Shown here one piece after another: positions 1 to 10,654 of a DNA stretch of 64,000 nucleotides; the stretch's first letter is position 1, and each line of letters begins with the position of its first letter. The translations under genes were made by a program, and so were the position numbers. The notes beneath the pieces were generated by a model. It did not search any database. It was not told the origin of the DNA and saw only the letters and a program-made list of their open reading frames with translations. Origin of the DNA: Chromobotia macracanthus (taxonomy: Eukaryota; Chordata; Actinopteri; Cypriniformes; Botiidae); NCBI GenBank assembly GCA_036877525.1, contig JAZGTH010000007.1, positions 12,361,501 to 12,425,500 on the forward strand, written 5' to 3'.

Positions 1-17
1 AGATAAATAAGTAAATG

Positions 18-80
18 TGTGTGTGTGTCTGTGTGTGTGTGTCTGTGTGTGTGTGTCTGTGTGTGTGTGTCTGTGTGTGT

Positions 81-112
<32 letters not shown>
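18..112. repeat. TG/TC microsatellite
   Basis: An almost pure (TG)n tract carries regularly spaced C substitutions (tgtgtgtgtc units) and then a pure TG run. It is a simple sequence repeat with no coding content. Confidence 0.95.
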
Positions 113-116
<4 letters not shown>

Positions 117-162
117 ACTAACCATATTTTAGGGACAGATTTGGACAAAGTAAGCTTAACCT

Positions 163-600
163 GACAAGTTCCTATGGAGTTAAAATTGTGCCAAAATTAA
201 GTAGCTGGTAAATAAATGCAATCTTTTTTGCAAAGGAAACTCGACTCAAACAAACAGGAAGCACTCTGCAAATACAAAAGGCAATTTGAGAAGAAATGCA
301 GAGGTGCAACAAATAAATGTCCTGTATTTTACAACACACCTTTTATATGAGTTTTTTCTAGCTCTATTTTCTCACAGATGTAACCATGCAGATTTTCGCA
401 CAAATGCAGCTGTGGAGTTTTCTTCCAAAACAGCAGATGGCCCTATCATTCAACTTACATTTAAATTAATGCTGCCAGCCAGCTCAAGCTCTGACTTTGA
501 CGTGGCCCTCATACTCTTGCTCCAAAGAATCAAATTTATTAAATTTATCTTGTCCATATAATTTGGTTGTTTACATGATTGGCAATTTGTGAAGATGTAT
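163..600 (+). repeat. Unclassified dispersed repeat, copy 1
   Basis: This ~400-bp stretch is repeated near the other end of the window (about 61,541-61,935, same orientation) and partly at 62,866-63,010 and 7,195-7,265 (opposite orientation). Shared blocks include tatggagttaaaattgtgcc, gcaaaggaaac, gcactctgcaaa, gtgcaacaaataaatg, ttttacaacacaccttt and a later block around tgactttgacgtggccctc. I see no coding capacity, LTR ends or tRNA-type promoter boxes. It is probably a non-autonomous transposon, but I cannot name the family. Confidence 0.7.
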
Positions 601-754
601 CACATTGAAAGCAATTAAATTGCCATCACATCTGGGATTGATTACTTCCTCCACTCGTCCACTTGTTTATATAAACCCCAGGCTTTCCTCAGCACTTTGC
701 GAAGTCTTGTTTTGCCCCAGCGACAATTCTGAGCATTTTGATTACTCTGCTGGA

Positions 755-850
755 TTACATTTATATTTATGCATTTGGCAGACGCTTTTATCCAAAGCGA
801 CTTACAGTGCATTCAAGTTATGCATTTTCTTAGTACATGTGCTCCCTGGC
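755..850 (-). repeat. 3' half of a tRNA-derived SINE
   Basis: Read on the minus strand, this is the tail common to many fish SINEs: an agggagcacatg-like segment, then cttgaatgcactgtaagtcg, then ctttggataaaagcgtctgc and a 'aaatgcataaatataaatg' end. The same tail closes the fuller SINE at 7,843-7,994. Only the tail half is present. It abuts the gypsy gag sequence starting near 837. Confidence 0.8.
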
Positions 851-1676
851 TTCTCAACTGGCAGCACATCACCAGCAGCTAGTAAAAACCATCCAGAGCA
901 TGCATTCCGCTCCATCCATACCCACTCCAGTCCCAGTTCCAGCTCCTAGTAACGTTTCACCTACCTCAACCACCACGGTTAGCCCCCGGTTGGCGTTTCC
1001 TCAGAGATTTGACGGTAATCCATCCAAATGTAAGGGGTTTCTCCTTCAATGTTCCCTGTTTGTTACCAGCCCTCTATCCCTCAGAGTCAAGGCAAATAGC
1101 CTTTGTCAGTTCACTTTTAACCGGAAAAGCTCTGGAATGGGTCACCGCCATATGGGGTGCTAACGGTTCGAATTTTCCCACATTCGACACCTTCCTCAAA
1201 TATTTCCGAGAGGTGTTCGACCATCCAGCTGAGGGGAGGTGTCCAGGAGAACAGCTGCTTACTTTAACTAATTGAAAGGAGACAGCGGCTGAATATGTGC
1301 TCACTTTTCGCACATTAGCTGCACAGACAGACTGGACTGAGGATACTTTCAAACTACTGAAACTGCTTTTTCTGACTTTCGGACTGAACTTCAACAAGAA
1401 CAAGCTAGCATGTCATGATGAGGGGAAGAGTTTAACCACTTTCATCAAACTTTTTATTCAGATTGATAACTTGATTTGTTCCCACCGACGACCAGTGCTC
1501 CTCATACCATGTCAAATGGTCAAAGAACCAGTCTGCTCTGAACCTATGCAACTCGGTTACACCCGACTTACCGGTGAGGAGAGACATCGTTGTAGACCAC
1601 TTTACTTGTATTTATACTGTGGTCAAACCGAACATTTCAAATCTGCCTGCCCTATACGACCCTCAAAAGAGTCCTG
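837..1676 (+). pseudogene. Gypsy A gag remnant
   Basis: The gag-like protein starts with a Q/H-rich N-terminus (LASQLAAHHQQL) and continues with a capsid-like block (LAFPQRFDGNPSKC, then GKALEWVTAIWG and FLKYFREVFDHP) in other frames. It ends in a single zinc knuckle read as YLYCGQTEHFKSACP near 1,605-1,660, where the first cysteine spacing is degraded. Frame changes near 1,010-1,100 and a stop at about 1,275 break the reading frame. The family role of Gag is RNA packaging into virus-like particles, but this copy cannot make it. Confidence 0.8.
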
Positions 1677-1689
1677 AGTGGTGAGTACC

Positions 1690-2760
1690 ATCTCAGTTAC
1701 ATTATCTTCAACCGATTATGTACCATGTAAATGTACCAACTATCACAACTTTGGCTCTTGTAGACTCCGGAGCAGCAGGGAACTTCATTTCCTATGAGTT
1801 CGCTCGTCAGAACAAGATTAAACTAATCCCTTGTAATTTCCCTTTAGCAGTGCAGGCATTAGATGGGTGACCCCTTGGTAGGGGTAAATTAGACAGATAA
1901 CCGAAGAGGTCAAACCACAAGTGGGTGCTTAACATTCCGAGGAAATCCTATTCTACGTAATTTCATCACTCAGCCATATATTAATTCTTGGTCGTCCCTG
2001 GCTCCATTTGCATAATCCTGTTATTTCCTGGCAAGAGGGGCAGATAACTAGATGGGCACCAACATGTTTTGACAATTGTATTTCTAAAGTGGTTTGTGTT
2101 AACTCAGTTCAGGCAGCAATTGAAGAAATACCCAAGCCCGTAGCAACCCTACCATCAGAATATGCCGATTTAAAGCAAGGATCTACTCAACTTCCTCCGC
2201 ATAGAGCTACTGACTGTGCTATTGATCTAATTCCTGGTTCAGTTTTCCCCAAGGGGAGAATATTCCTGTTGTCTCAGCCCGAGTCAGAAGCCATGAAATA
2301 ATACATTAAAGAGGAGTTAGCCAAAGGATTTATTCGCCCCTTAAGTTCACCTGTGGCAGCAGGTTTTTTCTTTGTGAAGAAGAAGGTTGGTGGACTTCGT
2401 CCCTGTATTGACTATAGAGGCCTTAATGATATCACAGTTAAATTTTCGCTATCCGCTCCCACTAGTTCCAGCCGCTCTGGAACAACTACGCAAGGCAAGA
2501 TATTATACTAAGTTGGACCTTGCCTACAATCTGAGATGAGTGGAAGACAGCGTTTTCAACCTCTAGCGGTCACTAGGAATACCTGGTGATGCCCTTTGGA
2601 TTAGCCAACAGTCCTTCAGTGTTCCAATCTTTCATGAAAGATGTCTTCAGAGACATGCTGGACAAATGGGTAAATGTTTACATTGATGATATTCTGATCT
2701 ACTCTAACACTTACAAAGAACACACAGAGCATGTAAGAGAATGTCTAATTTAACATCAAC
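1690..2760 (+). pseudogene. Gypsy A protease and reverse transcriptase remnant
   Basis: An aspartic protease motif LVDSGAAGNF is encoded near 1,757-1,786. RT follows with GFIRPLSSPVAAGFFFVKKK and LRPCIDYRGLND (about 2,329-2,432), then KLDLAYNL after a frame change, then YLVMPFGLANSPSVFQSFM. The catalytic box reads YIDD at 2,679-2,690 and is therefore intact. Stops at 1,868 and 2,299 and frame breaks near 2,440 and 2,535 disable the polyprotein. RNase H is essentially missing after 2,760; only a TYRPGSKNTKA scrap remains near 2,826. Confidence 0.85.
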
Positions 2761-2959
2761 TCTATGTTAAAGAAGAAAAATGTAAATTCCATTCCATTTT
2801 TCACAGGCTGTGACTTAGCAGTCACCTACCGACCCGGCTCAAAGAATACCAAGGCTTTCACGTCAAACTGAGACTCTGCCTACCTGTGACTTCTTATCGC
2901 TCCTGTCCAGTGGGATATAATTACTGAGATTAATCAGGTCAACAACCAAGAAACACCTC

Positions 2960-3470
2960 CTATTGAATGTCCTGAAGATTGTATCTTTGTCCATCTTCAC
3001 TGTCATTGATCATTTCTCTAAATCATGTCGTCTCATACCTCTACCAAAGCTCCCCTCTACCAAAACTGCTGAACTCCTCATTAATCATGTGTTTATATTC
3101 TATGGTATGCACGAAGACATTGTTTCTGATCGAGGTCCCCAGTTCACATCTAGAGTTTGGTTCATGCTGTTCAAGGGACTTAATGTGAATGTCAGCCTTA
3201 CCTCAGGTTATCAGCCGCAATCTTAACGGCCAGACTGATAGTCTTAATCAGGTAATCATTAAATTTTTATGCTCCTACTGTCACGGGAATCAATCTGATT
3301 GGAGGCGACTTTTTATTTGCGCGGAATATGCACAGAATTCCCTGGTCAAACCTGCTACTGGGATGACACCCTTCAAGTGTATTCTGGGTTATCATCCACC
3401 ACTTTTTCCTGGTCCGGTGAACCTACTGAACTCCCCTCTGTTACAGACTGGTGCAACGTTGTGAAGAAGT
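2960..3470 (+). pseudogene. Gypsy A integrase core remnant
   Basis: The integrase core reads TVIDHFSKSCRLIPLPK and then DIVSDRGPQFTSRVW, keeping the first two catalytic aspartates. A frameshift near 3,226 separates it from NGQTDSLNQ, where gypsy integrases have glutamate at the third catalytic position and this copy has aspartate. The usual EYAQNSL block follows in the shifted frame. The zinc-binding N-terminus is missing. Together these make the copy inactive. Confidence 0.85.
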
Positions 3471-3639
3471 CTGGGATCGGGCACACACCCACCTACTGCA
3501 TGCAGTTAGATGTCAAACACATCAGGCTAATCTGCATCGTTGTCCTGGTCCTGCCTATGAACCTGGTCAATGGGCGTGGTTCTCCACGAAGGACCTAGGC
3601 CTAAAACTGCCCTGCATAAAGCCCTTTTAAAATTCTTAG

Positions 3640-3870
3640 ACAAATTACTCCAGTATCATTTCGGTTAGAACTGCCTAACAATTATCACATTTCTCCAACT
3701 TTTCATGTGTCTCTGCTGAAACCCACTGGAGAGTCAAAGGAGGGACCCAGGATGCAGACAGCCCACATTTTAGTCGACGGCAAGGAGGCTTATCAAGGCT
3801 TATGCTCGACTCCAGGAACCGGGGTGGCTTGATCCAGTACTTGGTTGACTGGGAGGGGTACAGTATGCCT
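3640..3870 (+). pseudogene. Gypsy A integrase C-terminus and chromodomain scrap
   Basis: Plus-strand frames read a NYHISPTFHVSLLKP block (about 3,675-3,722) and then LIQYLVDWEGYS (about 3,830-3,865). These are the GPY/F-adjacent linker and start of the chromodomain that close chromoviral Pol proteins. The chromodomain stops after the first strand and the rest is lost. Confidence 0.75.
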
Positions 3871-3989
3871 CTGCCTTGCCTCTATTATTCTTGTTTGTCG
3901 GTTATTGGCCCTGCCTGATGTATAATAATAAATCTATTTAGGAATATTTGGTTTGTAGTTGGTTCCTGAATAAAGCGTTGACTGAACTG

Positions 3990-4440
3990 ATGTATAGATG
4001 GAGAAAAAACTTGGAGAAACCAGGTTCAAAGAGAAGGGCCACTTCTCCTTTGGCACGTTAAAGCTGCAAACTATCTGCAGTTGATAATAATGATTTATAA
4101 TTATTTATCGGTTTTGAAACTGTTGGGTCTGATTTTGTGAGAATTATATAAACAGATGCACAATAATTAAATTAAATTCAATTTTTATATATAGTGCTTT
4201 TTACAACGTTACATTGCTTCAAAGCAGCTTTACATATAATTAAAAAGAATAATAATAATAAAACCCAGAACAAATGTCAGACATGTTCAACAAAGAATAC
4301 ATTGTATTATTGCAAATAATGTGTGAAATGTATTGTAATAGGACTAATTAGGCATACTAGGTTTACAGTAGGTTTATAAATAAAGGGTTGACTGAACAGA
4401 TAAAACTACAAAATCATTGAGCAAGATATGCCATTCCAGC
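3990..4440 (-). repeat. L2-type LINE 3' tail sequence
   Basis: This segment carries blocks found again at 5,430-5,830 and 22,150-22,870: gtatagatggagaaaaa-cttgg-agaaaccagg, cacgttaaagctgcaa, and the end block atatagtgctttttacaacg ... caaagcagctttaca. In fish genomes this sequence family forms the 3' end of L2-like LINEs. The orientation (terminus at low coordinates) agrees with the L2 reverse transcriptase at 5,834-7,030 on the minus strand. The DIRS remnant at 4,450-5,429 separates the two parts. Confidence 0.65.
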
Positions 4441-4449
4441 TTACATGAA

Positions 4450-5429
4450 GATGGAATATAAAAAGAGAACATCTTATAGGACAAGTATAAGGGTTTGCAA
4501 TAGTACCATAAAAGTAACACAGGTAAAATGCATACATACATAAACTATATACAATAAAAATACCTGAAGACTATATAATGAAGGAGAATGGAAGACAATT
4601 GACTCCAGATCAGCTGGACTGCCTGGGGATGGAGTCTCCACTCTCCTGGGCTTGGAAGCTGCTGTGAGAGTACATCTGCCACGGTTGAGCTTGCCCCGGG
4701 AATGTGGGTAGCGCAAAGTGAACTGAGTCACCGCTGATGGCAGGCGAGTTGAGACATGCAATGTGAGCATAAACCGCCTTGGCGGTTGATGTACGCCACA
4801 GTCGCAGTGCTGTCCATGCAGACTAGCACATGCATGCCCTGCAGCAATGGAAGAACCCAGCACAGGGCCCAAAGCACTGCCAACAACTCGAGGCAATTGA
4901 TGTGCCACAGGCATCGAGATCCTGTCCAGGAGCCCGAGGCCACCTTCCCGTTGCACACAGCACCCCAGCCTGTCTTGGAGGCATCTGTTGTCACAACAAC
5001 GTGCCTGGACACTTGTTCTAAGGGCACCCCAGAAAAGCCAATGTGTGACAATCACACGGTGTGTGCCGTGGTGCCATGCCCACCATGGGACTCGGCCATG
5101 TAGCCAGTGCTGCAGTGGTCTCATATGCATCAGGCCGAGCGGTGTGCTATGGATGCCATATGCCCCAGGAGCCTGCTGAGGTGCCGAAGCACCAGGTCCC
5201 TGTGTTCGCACCACTGCTCTCGAGAGTGGGCCAAAATAAGCCAGTTGTTGATGTAGTTGAGGATGGGAATGCCCACTTCCTGAAACGGGGCAAGGGTGGC
5301 CTCCACGATCTTGGTAAAGACGCGGGGAGACAGGGACAGACAATCATTCCCTGAACGAGGGAACGGAGATGTTACGTCCCCATACATCAGTGCGTTGACA
5401 TAATGTCGAACGTGACTGACTGAAAGGGA
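4450..5429 (-). mobile_element. DIRS-like tyrosine-recombinase retrotransposon remnant
   Basis: The minus strand encodes a DIRS-type reverse transcriptase segment (SPRVFTKIVEATLAPFQEVG, 5,387 to about 5,130), then a DIRS-type RNase H (TTDASKTGWGAVCNGKVASG and LLAVLWALCW, then VAYINRQGG; 5,051 to about 4,730). The RT catalytic box, normally Y-x-D-D, reads YINN at about 5,241-5,258, so it was catalytically dead even before other damage. The high-coordinate edge contains a DIRS-terminus-like stretch (gtcgaacgtgactgactg). No tyrosine recombinase or methyltransferase-like domain is left. The fragment lies within L2 3' sequence. Confidence 0.8.
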
Positions 5430-7040
5430 ATCAAAACTCCAATGGTGTATAGATGAAGAAAAACCTTGGGAGAAACCAGGCTCACCTGGGAGGGTCAGTT
5501 CTTTTCTGGCATGTTAAAGCTGCAATTTGTAACTTTCTTAAATAAAAATGAAGCATTTATTATAATGATTTATAATTATTTATTGATAAGAAACTGTCGG
5601 GTGTAATTATATCTGACAATATGTCAGGCACTGAGAAATATTACCAACAGAAATAGTGACAGAAGCATAATATTACTAATTACAGCTATAACAGCACACT
5701 GCTGTGACTAAGCAGGGAACAAAATATAGAAACTAACTAGGCTGGAAGTAGGTATGTATATAATGGTAAGTTTACTAATAATCCTAATAATCCATTAACA
5801 GATTTGAGTTATAAAACCATAAAATTGTGTAGGCTAGATTAAAGAGGTGGGTCTGTAATCTAGATTTAACTGACATAATGTATCTGCCTCCCAGACAGTA
5901 CTGGGAAGACTGTGCCAGAGTTTGGGCACTAAATCTGAATAGGATCTACCACCAGTGCTTGATTTTGAAATTCTGTGTATTATCAAATGACCAGAATTTT
6001 CAGATTGCAATGATCGTGAAGTACTGTAATAAGAGATGAGCTTGCTTAGGTATTGAGGAGCTAAACCATTCAGGACTTTGTAGGTATTCACCTAAAGTTT
6101 GAGGTTTATACAATGCTTCATAGGCAGCCAGTGCAGTATGGACAAAACTGGGGTAATATGGTCATACTTATGGTCATATAGTCAGAACTCTGGCTGCTGC
6201 ATTCTGAACCAGCTGGAGTTTTTGTATTATTCCTGCGGGGCAGCCACCAAGTAGAACATAGCAATAATCAAGCCTTGATGTCATAAATGCAATTAATTTT
6301 TCGGAGTCTGACTTATAGAGCATGTGTCATAGTTTTGGTATATTTTTGAGATTAAAAAATGTGGTTTTCAAAGGCCAAATTGCTATCAGAAATGATCCAG
6401 ATTCTTGGCTAATAAAGCAGACTTTATAGAGGATCCATCAAGAGTGAGACAGTGTTCTAGGTTGTTCTGTGTGGAAGATTTTGGTTCAATAAGTAAATCT
6501 TTTGTTTTGTCTAAATTTAGTAGAAAGTTGCTAGTCATTTAAAGTTTTGATATCGACTGTGCTATGTTAATTTGGTGAATTTATGCGTGTCGTTAGGCCT
6601 AGGAGAAATGTACAGCTGAGTATCATCAGAATAACTATGGAAACTAACTCTATGTCTTTTAATAATAGCTCCTAGAGGTAGCATGTGCAGGGTGAAAAGT
6701 AGAGGCCCAAGCACTAAGCCCTGCGGTTCTCCATACTGAACATGTGATTGGTATGACACCATTTCACTCAAAGCAACAAACCGAAATCGGTCAGATAAAT
6801 ATGATGTTAATCATGCCAGTGCAGTTCCATTTATGCCAACGTAATTTTTAAGTTTATTTAGTAGAATGCAATGGTCAATAGTGTCAAAGGCTGCGCTAAG
6901 GTTGAGTAACACTAGAAGAGAGATGCAGCCACGATTGGCCGACAAGAGCAGATCATTTGTTACTCTGATGAGAGCAGTCTCTGTACTATGATATGGTCTG
7001 AATCCTGACTGGAATTTATAAATTTAAAAAAATAATAAAA
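5430..7040 (-). mobile_element. L2-like LINE, reverse transcriptase and 3' tail (copy 1)
   Basis: Read on the minus strand from about 7,030 downwards, a LINE reverse transcriptase of the CR1/L2 group is seen. It has a GFRPYHSTETALIRVTNDLL block, then SAAFDTIDH, then GEPQGLVLGPLLFTLHMLPL and SYSDDTQLYIS (6,771-6,562), then the C-terminal block VLNGLAPQYLSKLISYYS to WEADTLCQ (6,091-5,834). The YxDD box is present as YSDD. The aspartate before SAAFD reads asparagine (LNLSAAFDT). Several frameshifts separate the blocks. 3' UTR-like sequence continues to 5,430 and beyond the DIRS insert. The 5' end (endonuclease) is absent. Confidence 0.85.
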
Positions 7041-7194
7041 TCTTCACTATGATATTGACAATTGTCAGAAGCAGATTATGCTTTTTCTTTGGTTAATTTA
7101 GCCACTGTGTCAAATAAATATCTAGGATTGTGCTTATTTTCTTTTAAAAGATTTTTAATTGAATGAATAATAATAATTGAATAAAACCTGATGC

Positions 7195-7265
7195 ACATCG
7201 CTTCCAAATTGGTAAATGTGTCATTTGGCACAATTTTAACTCCATAGAAGCCTTCTTTTGTGGAC
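7195..7265 (-). repeat. Fragment of the unclassified dispersed repeat
   Basis: This short stretch contains ggcacaattttaactccata, the reverse complement of the block at 174-193 of the first copy. Only the edge of the family is visible. About 7,290-7,840 holds no feature I can support. Confidence 0.5.
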
Positions 7266-7842
7266 ATCCATTTGAAAAAACCCAAACCCTGCGGGACAGG
7301 GTTTTACTGTACGTTATAGTTTTTATACCTAATTGTGTCTAAAATTAATAAGTCTATAGAATGTACCTATTTAGATTAATATGTATGTTTAATTGGACAT
7401 TATTTTAAACTGCTGAGCCTGGGGTTTTACTTTTGTATTTTTTTTACTTACATTTGCTTTTTTTTTACTTAATGCAGTATTATTTTCCCAGTGTTTTATT
7501 ATCTTCTAGGTGAAAATCATAAGGATAATCACTTAAAGTCATTCAAGTAAAAGTACACTTATGTTGATAGAAGGTCCCAGTCCATATCTACAGAGCAGGC
7601 AAGTTTTCATATTTTCTTAAGCAAACATAAAAATCTAGTTGCAGTTAATCCTTGCTTTAAACTTTAGTTTGTTTTTTGAATAGCTCATTAATTTATGCCA
7701 TTCAGCTCCCAAGAAACCCAAGTATTTCATTTATATGATCTCTCTTTTACACTATGACTTCCTTAATTACGGTAACTCTAATATCCACAATATTTTGATT
7801 ATGAGAAAGGTACAGGTCTTTAACCTGTTCTTTAAATTTGTG

Positions 7843-7994
7843 TTCCTATAGCTCATCTGGTAGAGTATTGTGTTAGCAGCACATAAACTTGTGGGCTTGA
7901 TACCCAAGGAACACATGCTGGTCAATCATATAGCTTGAATGCACTGTAAGTTGCTTTGAATAAAAATCATCTGCCAAATACATAAATGTAAATG
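7843..7994 (+). repeat. tRNA-derived SINE
   Basis: The head resembles a tRNA with an A box (tagctcatctggtagagt) and a B box (gggcttgatacccaa, a worn GGTTCGATTCC). It is followed by aaggaacacatgctg, the conserved tail tagcttgaatgcactgtaag, a worn gctttgaataaaaatcatctgcc, and a terminal aaatacataaatgtaaatg. The cloverleaf is not intact, so this is a SINE and not a tRNA gene. It would have been mobilised by a LINE sharing its tail. Confidence 0.85.
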
Positions 7995-9282
7995 TTTGCA
8001 GTTCCTACACCATTTGACCTACAGACACATTTGTGGTATCTTCTGCAGCATTTTATTGTCCAAATGAAAAAGAAAAAAACATTATAGATGTTGAAGTACA
8101 GTGAAATTACTTGTTTGTTTTGGAAGAACAAACATAAATATAATTTAAGTCTACATTTCACATTTTTGTTATCTCTGTTTTATCATGCGAATATTTGTCA
8201 CTTCGACATGTTTTAGTAGTTTACATATTACTTACAAAAGTAAACAAAACAGGTCCAAAATGGCTTGTCTATAATAAATAAATGAATAAACAAGATCTTC
8301 TATGGTGCATACCTGTGTAAAGGGTGTTGTGGGCTGTGGGTGTTGTCTATACATTGTTGTATGGTCTGGCTAGGTGTTCAGAGTCTTTAACATGCTGTTA
8401 TATGCTTTCTGGGATATTGTGTGTGGCTGACAAATGGTTGTTTGCTAGCAAATTAAAAAGTCTACCACCATGTCTCTATTTTCCCTCAAGTTATATTTAC
8501 CAGATTTTTTTACTTTTTTTATTGTTCACCAAGTAACAATAAGAGAAAAAAGTAGTTGTACACTTCACTTTTGCACACTAATTGTACACTAAAGTTTAAT
8601 ACTTGGGTTAGAGGTTTATTCAAATCCCCAACTATTGTAACAAAAACAATGATACCTGCCTTAGAAAACAAATATTAAAACTACTAGAATACTACAATCT
8701 TTATTGTATCATGGAAAAAGACTGTGAGAAACGGAGAGAGAGATGGGATTAACTGATTGATATTCATGAAATCAGGCATCTTTAGAGAGGTAGAAGTAGG
8801 GAGTCTATCTCTCACTCTCTCAGTAATCAGGTTCTTTGTGTTGGGTTTGAATGAGCTGAAAGTATCGCATATGAAAGACATTTAGACATGTTCTAGCTGT
8901 GCTTCACCTGTACAGGGAACAAATATGGCGACATCTACATACCTTTAAAAAAAGGGCAAAAAGACATAAGCACCTTGTTTTTAACAGTAGGTTTTGGAAT
9001 CATTTAGGAAAATTTCCATTAGATATATTGATTCCAAATTATGGTAGAAAAAGGAATCCTGTGCATGCTCTGTTTTCTAAAGAGGGGTCTGATGAGCTAA
9101 TGCGTTTCTTCTTAAACTGAGAAATTCTCTTTACAGTCAGACCCATAAGCAAATGTTAGATATGTACATGCATTTTATATATGCTATTGGATATATGTAT
9201 ATCCATATATATATGGATATGGATATATGCCCCAGTCATGTAATTAAAACTATTAGAAATTGGAACAATTCCCTATATTTGT
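7995..9282. other. Intergenic, no recognised feature
   Basis: AT-rich sequence with no homology I recognise. An unassigned open frame of 73 codons lies at 8,899-9,120 (+) and begins LHLYREQIWRHLHTFKKRAK. It has no visible splice sites, domain or repeat membership and could be chance. A short AT-dinucleotide tract with ATATGGATAT palindromes sits at 9,177-9,228. Confidence 0.5.
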
Positions 9283-9459
9283 AACGGAATCAGATTCCAG
9301 AACACAGATGGTTAGATACCAAACAGATGATTTATTGAACACAATAGAGGCAAGTATTTAGTAATAGTAAAAATGTCCTTGAGTAACTGGGAATGAATCT
9401 TTAACTTCGCTGATGTCTTTACCCGAGTGTGGTAAGCAGATGATGATGATGATGTCTAG

Positions 9460-9715
9460 TAAGGGCATCTGCTCTGGTATTTTTGGCCCATCTGGCTTGT
9501 CGGGATTGAGTATTTTGGTTTCTCTTAGATATTCCAAGTTGCGATGATCAGTGAGAACTACAAATGAATAGTGAGCTCCTTCTAGCCAGTGCCTCCACTC
9601 ATCCAGAGAAAGCTTGATGGCGAGGAGCTCTGTTACCGATGTTGTAGTTCTTCTCCCACCAGGGAGAGTTTTTTCTTTTTTTAGAAAAGGCACATGGATG
9701 GAGTTGAGGAGCAGT
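9460..9715 (-). pseudogene. Gypsy C RNase H remnant
   Basis: The minus-strand frame carries SVTELLAIKLSLDEWRHWLE and then FVVLTDHRNLEYLRETK, the RNase H core of gypsy Pol, with the glutamate (TELLA) and aspartate (TDHRNL) active-site positions present. It is joined directly to gag sequence, so protease and reverse transcriptase were lost by deletion or template switching. Confidence 0.8.
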
Positions 9716-9749
9716 CCCCTACTGCTGGGAAAGTACAGCTGCTATAAAA

Positions 9750-10285
9750 CTATAATTGTGGACGAAACGGTAAAAGTTGTAAAAACTTAGGAACGGATGT
9801 CTGTAGAACATGTCCCTGTTGTTCACAGTATAAACAGAGTCTCTGGGTCAGCCGATATTGACGTTCGGCCGAGGACAGCCTGGTGTTATCAATCTGCATG
9901 GGCTCAGAAACTGGGAAACTGCCTGGCAGATGGAGAATGACAGGTTTTGGCAGCCTTGTATACAATTTGCTACCCATATTGAGCGTTGGATAAAGTGCTC
10001 TAGACCAATGTTGTCGTCATAGGAGGATAGATGCAGCCACAAAGAAGGGTCCAATCCCTGATGATAGGTAGATAACAGGGAGTGCTCGTTCCATCCGCTG
10101 GAGGCAGCTAGTGTTCAGAAATGAGGAGTATAGTCTTGTATTGTTTTCTTTCCTTGTTTGAGATGGTATCATTTCTCAACAATTGAAGCATCTCCTACTG
10201 GACATCAGAAAACTTCACGGAAGTGAGAGATAAAGGAGGTGAGGGATTGAGTGACCGGTCCATTCTGCTGCCACAACGATTCTGC
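9750..10285 (-). pseudogene. Gypsy C gag remnant
   Basis: Reading the minus strand, the capsid-like end GPVTQSLTSFISHFREVF (10,265-10,205) is followed, after frame breaks, by a block SEPMQIDNTRLSSAERQYRL and a zinc knuckle LCLYCEQQGHVLQTSVPK (about 9,900-9,790). The second zinc-binding cysteine of the usual C-x2-C-x4-H-x4-C pattern is lost at the end (TSVP where a cysteine is expected). Not functional. Confidence 0.75.
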
Positions 10286-10654
10286 CTGTGAATCTTTAAC
10301 TTCGCTGATGTCTTTACCAGAGTTGCGGTAAACAGATGATGATGATGATGGAACATGGAGCAGAGTAACTGGATGTACACACAGACGCTGGAGAACACAG
10401 GGGAAACAACAGAGACAACGGGAATCAATAGCAGGTAAGTAGGTAAATAGGAATGAGTCCTTATTCAAATGGAGACCAGACAATGTGCCAGAGAGAAATG
10501 TGTGCTTATATAGTGCAGGTGGTGATTGAGTGATGGTGAACAGGTGAGCGTGATCAGTATTCCGGTGAGTGGGATCACTGCCTGGGGGCAGAGCCTGGTG
10601 CTTCTGTGACAATATTAACAGGTCCACACCATACAAATATGTTTATGTATGTAT

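Larger units (their letters stand above)
837..3870 (+). mobile_element. Decayed Ty3/gypsy retrotransposon (copy A)
   Basis: A plus-strand chromovirus-like element keeps recognisable gag, protease, reverse transcriptase, integrase and a scrap of chromodomain in the standard order, but no single open frame survives. Stop codons and frameshifts recur. The RNase H domain and the zinc-binding start of integrase are mostly deleted (about 2,760-2,960). No flanking LTR pair is visible: the left edge runs into a SINE tail and the right edge fades out around 3,870 after a YLVDWEGYS chromodomain motif. It is a dead copy. Confidence 0.88.
9283..10611 (-). mobile_element. Scrambled Ty3/gypsy element inside a split LTR (copy C)
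   Basis: Minus-strand gypsy remnant. Positions 10,286-10,611 match the 5' part of the LTR seen whole at 11,226-11,602: the shared high end starts TGTCACAG, then the 'accaggctctgccccc' block, then the block around gagaccagacaatg. Positions 9,283-9,455 match its 3' part (ccaaacagatgatttattgaac). The two halves share an overlap of about 60 bp (9,395-9,454 and 10,290-10,350, beginning gaatctttaacttcgctgatg). Between them lie gag and RNase H pieces with protease and RT deleted. Confidence 0.75.

Noticed and set aside
4756..5354. Several plus-strand open frames
   Set aside because: They are shadows of the DIRS reverse transcriptase and RNase H on the minus strand.
7843..7920. Possible tRNA gene (A and B boxes)
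   Set aside because: The acceptor and anticodon stems do not pair and the sequence continues into a standard SINE tail.
8899..9120. A 73-codon plus-strand open frame
   Set aside because: No domain, splice sites, codon-usage signal or repeat match; listed only as a note in the intergenic entry.
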